A stretch of 17,659 bases of DNA, taken from assembly GCA_039026975.1 (NCBI GenBank), contig JBCCLI010000099.1, forward strand, positions 1 to 17,659, given 5' to 3'. This document shows, piece after piece, positions 15,830 to 17,659 of the stretch. Source of the DNA: JBCBKZ01 sp039026975. GTDB lineage: Bacteria; Bacteroidota; Bacteroidia; J057. The notes beneath the pieces are model-generated. The model saw only the letters and a program-made list of their open reading frames with translations. It was not told the origin of the DNA and did no database searches. The translations under genes were made by a program, and so were the position numbers. Each line of letters begins with the position of its first letter. The stretch's first letter is position 1.

Positions 15830-17287
15830 TTATAGGGTAGAAAATAGTTGGCTTCTTGTCCCTAAGGCATCTTCTACTTGTATGATATAATTGCCTCTAG
15901 ACAAAGCGGAGATATCCATTTGAAGGGTCTGTTTACCAATATTCAGAGGTTTACGGACCTGGTTTAGTAGTTGGCCGTTCATGTTGAAAATACGTAGGTT
16001 TACCTCTCCCACCTCTTCTGCTGTATAGTCTATAAATATTTCTCCTGTTTCAGATGGGTTAGGATAGAGCGTAAGCCCTGCACCCTGATTACTAATAAGG
16101 TGAGTAACAGGAGATTCATGTGTTGTGTTGAGATAAATCCTTCCTACCTGGGTGAGGTCATTATTACGCCCGGTAATCAGCACATCCTTATCACTATCAC
16201 TATCTATATCCATGAGGAGAATAGCTCCTGCTTCTACCCCTTCTAAGGTGTTGCCAGATAATTCAGAAAAGAAACCAGCACCATCATTTACATACAGTTT
16301 GGTAATTCTCTTGAGAGAATGAGTGAGTCCAGCTATCAATATATCCTGATCGAGGTCTCCGTCTACATCTGAAATGGCTACAGAACTAAAATGGACACCT
16401 TCCATAGATAAAGCTTCTTCTTCAGTAAATAGGCCTTTTCCATCATTGAGATAAAGCTTAGTGATAGGTTGTTGAATCTCGTTTTGGCCGGTGATAAGGA
16501 GGTCCCAATCACCATCCATATCCACATCAGCTGAAGCTACAGCCCCAGATTTTACTTGCTCAAAGGTGTTTCTATCTGCTATGGAAAACCGCCCTGCACC
16601 CAGGTTTGTGTATAGGATGGAAGTGGGAGCCCCTGTTCTATCCTGACCCGTAAGAAAAAGATCCTGATCCTGATCTCCATCTATATCCAGGAAGGTGCTG
16701 GTACTCTGGTCTAATCCTACAAATGTAGCTGAAGATTGCTCGTAAAAACTGCCTTTTCCATCATTTATATATAGGGTGGTAATCCTGGTAAAGGATTTAT
16801 CTCTACCCGTGATTAGTACATCCTGATCTTGGTCATTATCTATATCTGCAAAGGCAATAGAACTTGCTTCCACTCCTTCAAAATATGTATCAGCAGATTG
16901 GGTGAAATTACCCGCCCCATCATTAACATACAGAAGTGCGATGGGAGCTCCTGTTCTATCCTGACCTGTCAGAAGTACATCCTGATCAAGATCTCCATCA
17001 ATGTCAGCGAAGGCTACAGACCCTCTATCCACATGTTCAAAGATGGATTGATCTACTTTTTCATAAACACCTACTCCTTTATTTAAAAATAGATCAGTGT
17101 TTCTTTTCAATACATTATCCCGACCTGTAACAAGTAGGTCAGGGTCATTATCTCCATCTATATCTCCGAAAGCAATGGCACTGAAGTCTCCTCCTGAGTA
17201 GGGGAGCATAAAAGTTCCTTCGAGGTAGATTTGGGCAGACAAGCCGTTACCTACTAAAAGTAACAGAACAAAAAATCTTAACTTCAT
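15830..17287 (-). CDS. FG-GAP/VCBS seven-repeat secreted protein with T9SS type A sorting domain
   Basis: A 485-residue exported protein. Residues 1-19 are a signal peptide (KLRFFVLLLLVGNGLSAQ). Seven FG-GAP/VCBS repeats follow, each with a calcium-binding-type loop D-x-D-x-D-x-D-x-D and the strand LLITGRD or similar: DIDGDNDPD at 42, DIDGDLDQD at 95, DIDNDQDQD at 148, DIDGDQDQD at 201, DVDMDGDWD at 254, DVDGDLDQD at 307 and DIDSDSDKD at 360. The spacing is exactly 53 residues throughout. Seven such repeats make a complete integrin-alpha-like beta-propeller. Residues 405-485 are a type IX secretion C-terminal sorting domain (LTLYPNPSETGEIFIDY, LRIFNMNGQLL, LSRGNYIIQVED). The protein is therefore expected on the cell surface or released. 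It lies 171 nt upstream of the pectate-lyase-like gene on the same strand. The ligand is unknown. Confidence 0.93.
   Translation of the reverse strand: MKLRFFVLLLLVGNGLSAQIYLEGTFMLPYSGGDFSAIAFGDIDGDNDPDLLVTGRDNVLKRNTDLFLNKGVGVYEKVDQSIFEHVDRGSVAFADIDGDLDQDVLLTGQDRTGAPIALLYVNDGAGNFTQSADTYFEGVEASSIAFADIDNDQDQDVLITGRDKSFTRITTLYINDGKGSFYEQSSATFVGLDQSTSTFLDIDGDQDQDLFLTGQDRTGAPTSILYTNLGAGRFSIADRNTFEQVKSGAVASADVDMDGDWDLLITGQNEIQQPITKLYLNDGKGLFTEEEALSMEGVHFSSVAISDVDGDLDQDILIAGLTHSLKRITKLYVNDGAGFFSELSGNTLEGVEAGAILLMDIDSDSDKDVLITGRNNDLTQVGRIYLNTTHESPVTHLISNQGAGLTLYPNPSETGEIFIDYTAEEVGEVNLRIFNMNGQLLNQVRKPLNIGKQTLQMDISALSRGNYIIQVEDALGTRSQLFSTL
16124..17185 (-). repeat. Seven FG-GAP repeats with an exact 159-bp period
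   Basis: The first Asp of each calcium loop is at residues 42, 95, 148, 201, 254, 307 and 360, that is 159 bases apart each time with no insertion or deletion. The boundaries given are approximate. Confidence 0.9.
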
Positions 17288-17659
17288 GGTAAATGGTTTG
17301 GTAAATAGGGGTTTTAAAGAGTATGAGTACGGTAAAAGATCCTCAGGTAGTACTAGAGTTACTTCCCTGAAGCTGGTAGGGATAAGAGTTAAGGTCTATG
17401 AAAGACAGTAACACTTAATCAAGGGCAATACGATTCTATCCCTCACTTGTATTCCCGGGTAAAGTCATGAGGGTGTAGGTACGTCTATAGCGTGATAGGG
17501 CACCTCCTGCTCGGAGGTGGAAAAGAAAAGAGTAATAATTAAATGGTAGTGGATAAAGGGGTAACTACATTGCCAGGGGTGAATAAGGTCTTATATCTAT
17601 TGGCTAGCGTTGGATTATAAAACTAATATATAAAATATATCTTATATCAAAAATAGAAA
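17288..17659. other. Upstream region of the FG-GAP protein gene, to the right edge
   Basis: No gene is supported in these 372 bases. It contains a GC-rich hairpin at 17501-17519. At the far AT-rich end lies a minus-strand TATTTTTG (17648-17655) that matches the -7 promoter consensus, but its -33 element would fall at or beyond the edge. If that promoter is real, the leader is about 350 nt long. Confidence 0.4.
17501..17519. repeat. GC-rich perfect hairpin in the leader of the FG-GAP protein gene
   Basis: CACCTCC, five-base loop, GGAGGTG: seven perfect, mostly G-C pairs in an otherwise AT-rich region, about 215 nt before the start codon at 17287. There is no T-run after it in the leftward transcript. 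Confidence 0.4.

Overview
The window reads as chromosomal DNA from a Bacteroidota bacterium, most likely a pigmented, possibly marine member of the Cytophagales. The evidence is a SusC-type TonB-dependent receptor, a type IX secretion (T9SS) C-terminal sorting domain, promoters of the Bacteroidota TTTG / TAnnTTTG form, weak ribosome binding sites, a moderately AT-rich composition, and a carotenoid cluster with a fused CrtYc-CrtYd cyclase and a CrtW ketolase. The order is an inference. No mobile element, tRNA, rRNA or CRISPR array was seen.

Left end (1-3950): the N-terminal third of a SusC/RagA receptor runs off the left edge on the minus strand. After a long AT-rich gap come two plus-strand genes, comB (2-phosphosulfolactate phosphatase) and an exported repeat protein ending in a PKD domain.

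Carotenoid block (4229-7741, minus strand, in transcription order): an ECF-type sigma factor, then crtB (phytoene synthase), a 171-residue protein of unknown function, a two-domain lycopene cyclase and a beta-carotene ketolase (crtW). The last four are packed with a 9-nt gap or with overlaps and look like one operon. A phytoene desaturase (crtI) and a hydroxylase (crtZ) are absent, so the pathway must be completed elsewhere. A housekeeping-type promoter in front of the sigma gene and a 9-bp inverted repeat in front of crtB are the visible regulatory signals.

Cell-wall block (8246-10946, minus strand): murQ (MurNAc-6-phosphate etherase), a small lipoprotein and an outer-membrane beta-barrel protein with two LysM domains form a tight operon that links peptidoglycan recycling with peptidoglycan-binding envelope proteins.

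Secreted giant proteins (11369-17287, minus strand): a FG-GAP/VCBS protein has seven repeats of exactly 53 residues plus a T9SS sorting domain. It is followed by a 1429-residue protein with three tandem modules of exactly 300 residues, each a flavodoxin/GATase-like domain plus fibronectin III, and then a divergent pectate-lyase-like beta-helix. A strong hairpin terminator follows it. This modular protein and the unknown gene inside the carotenoid operon are the least explained parts of the window.
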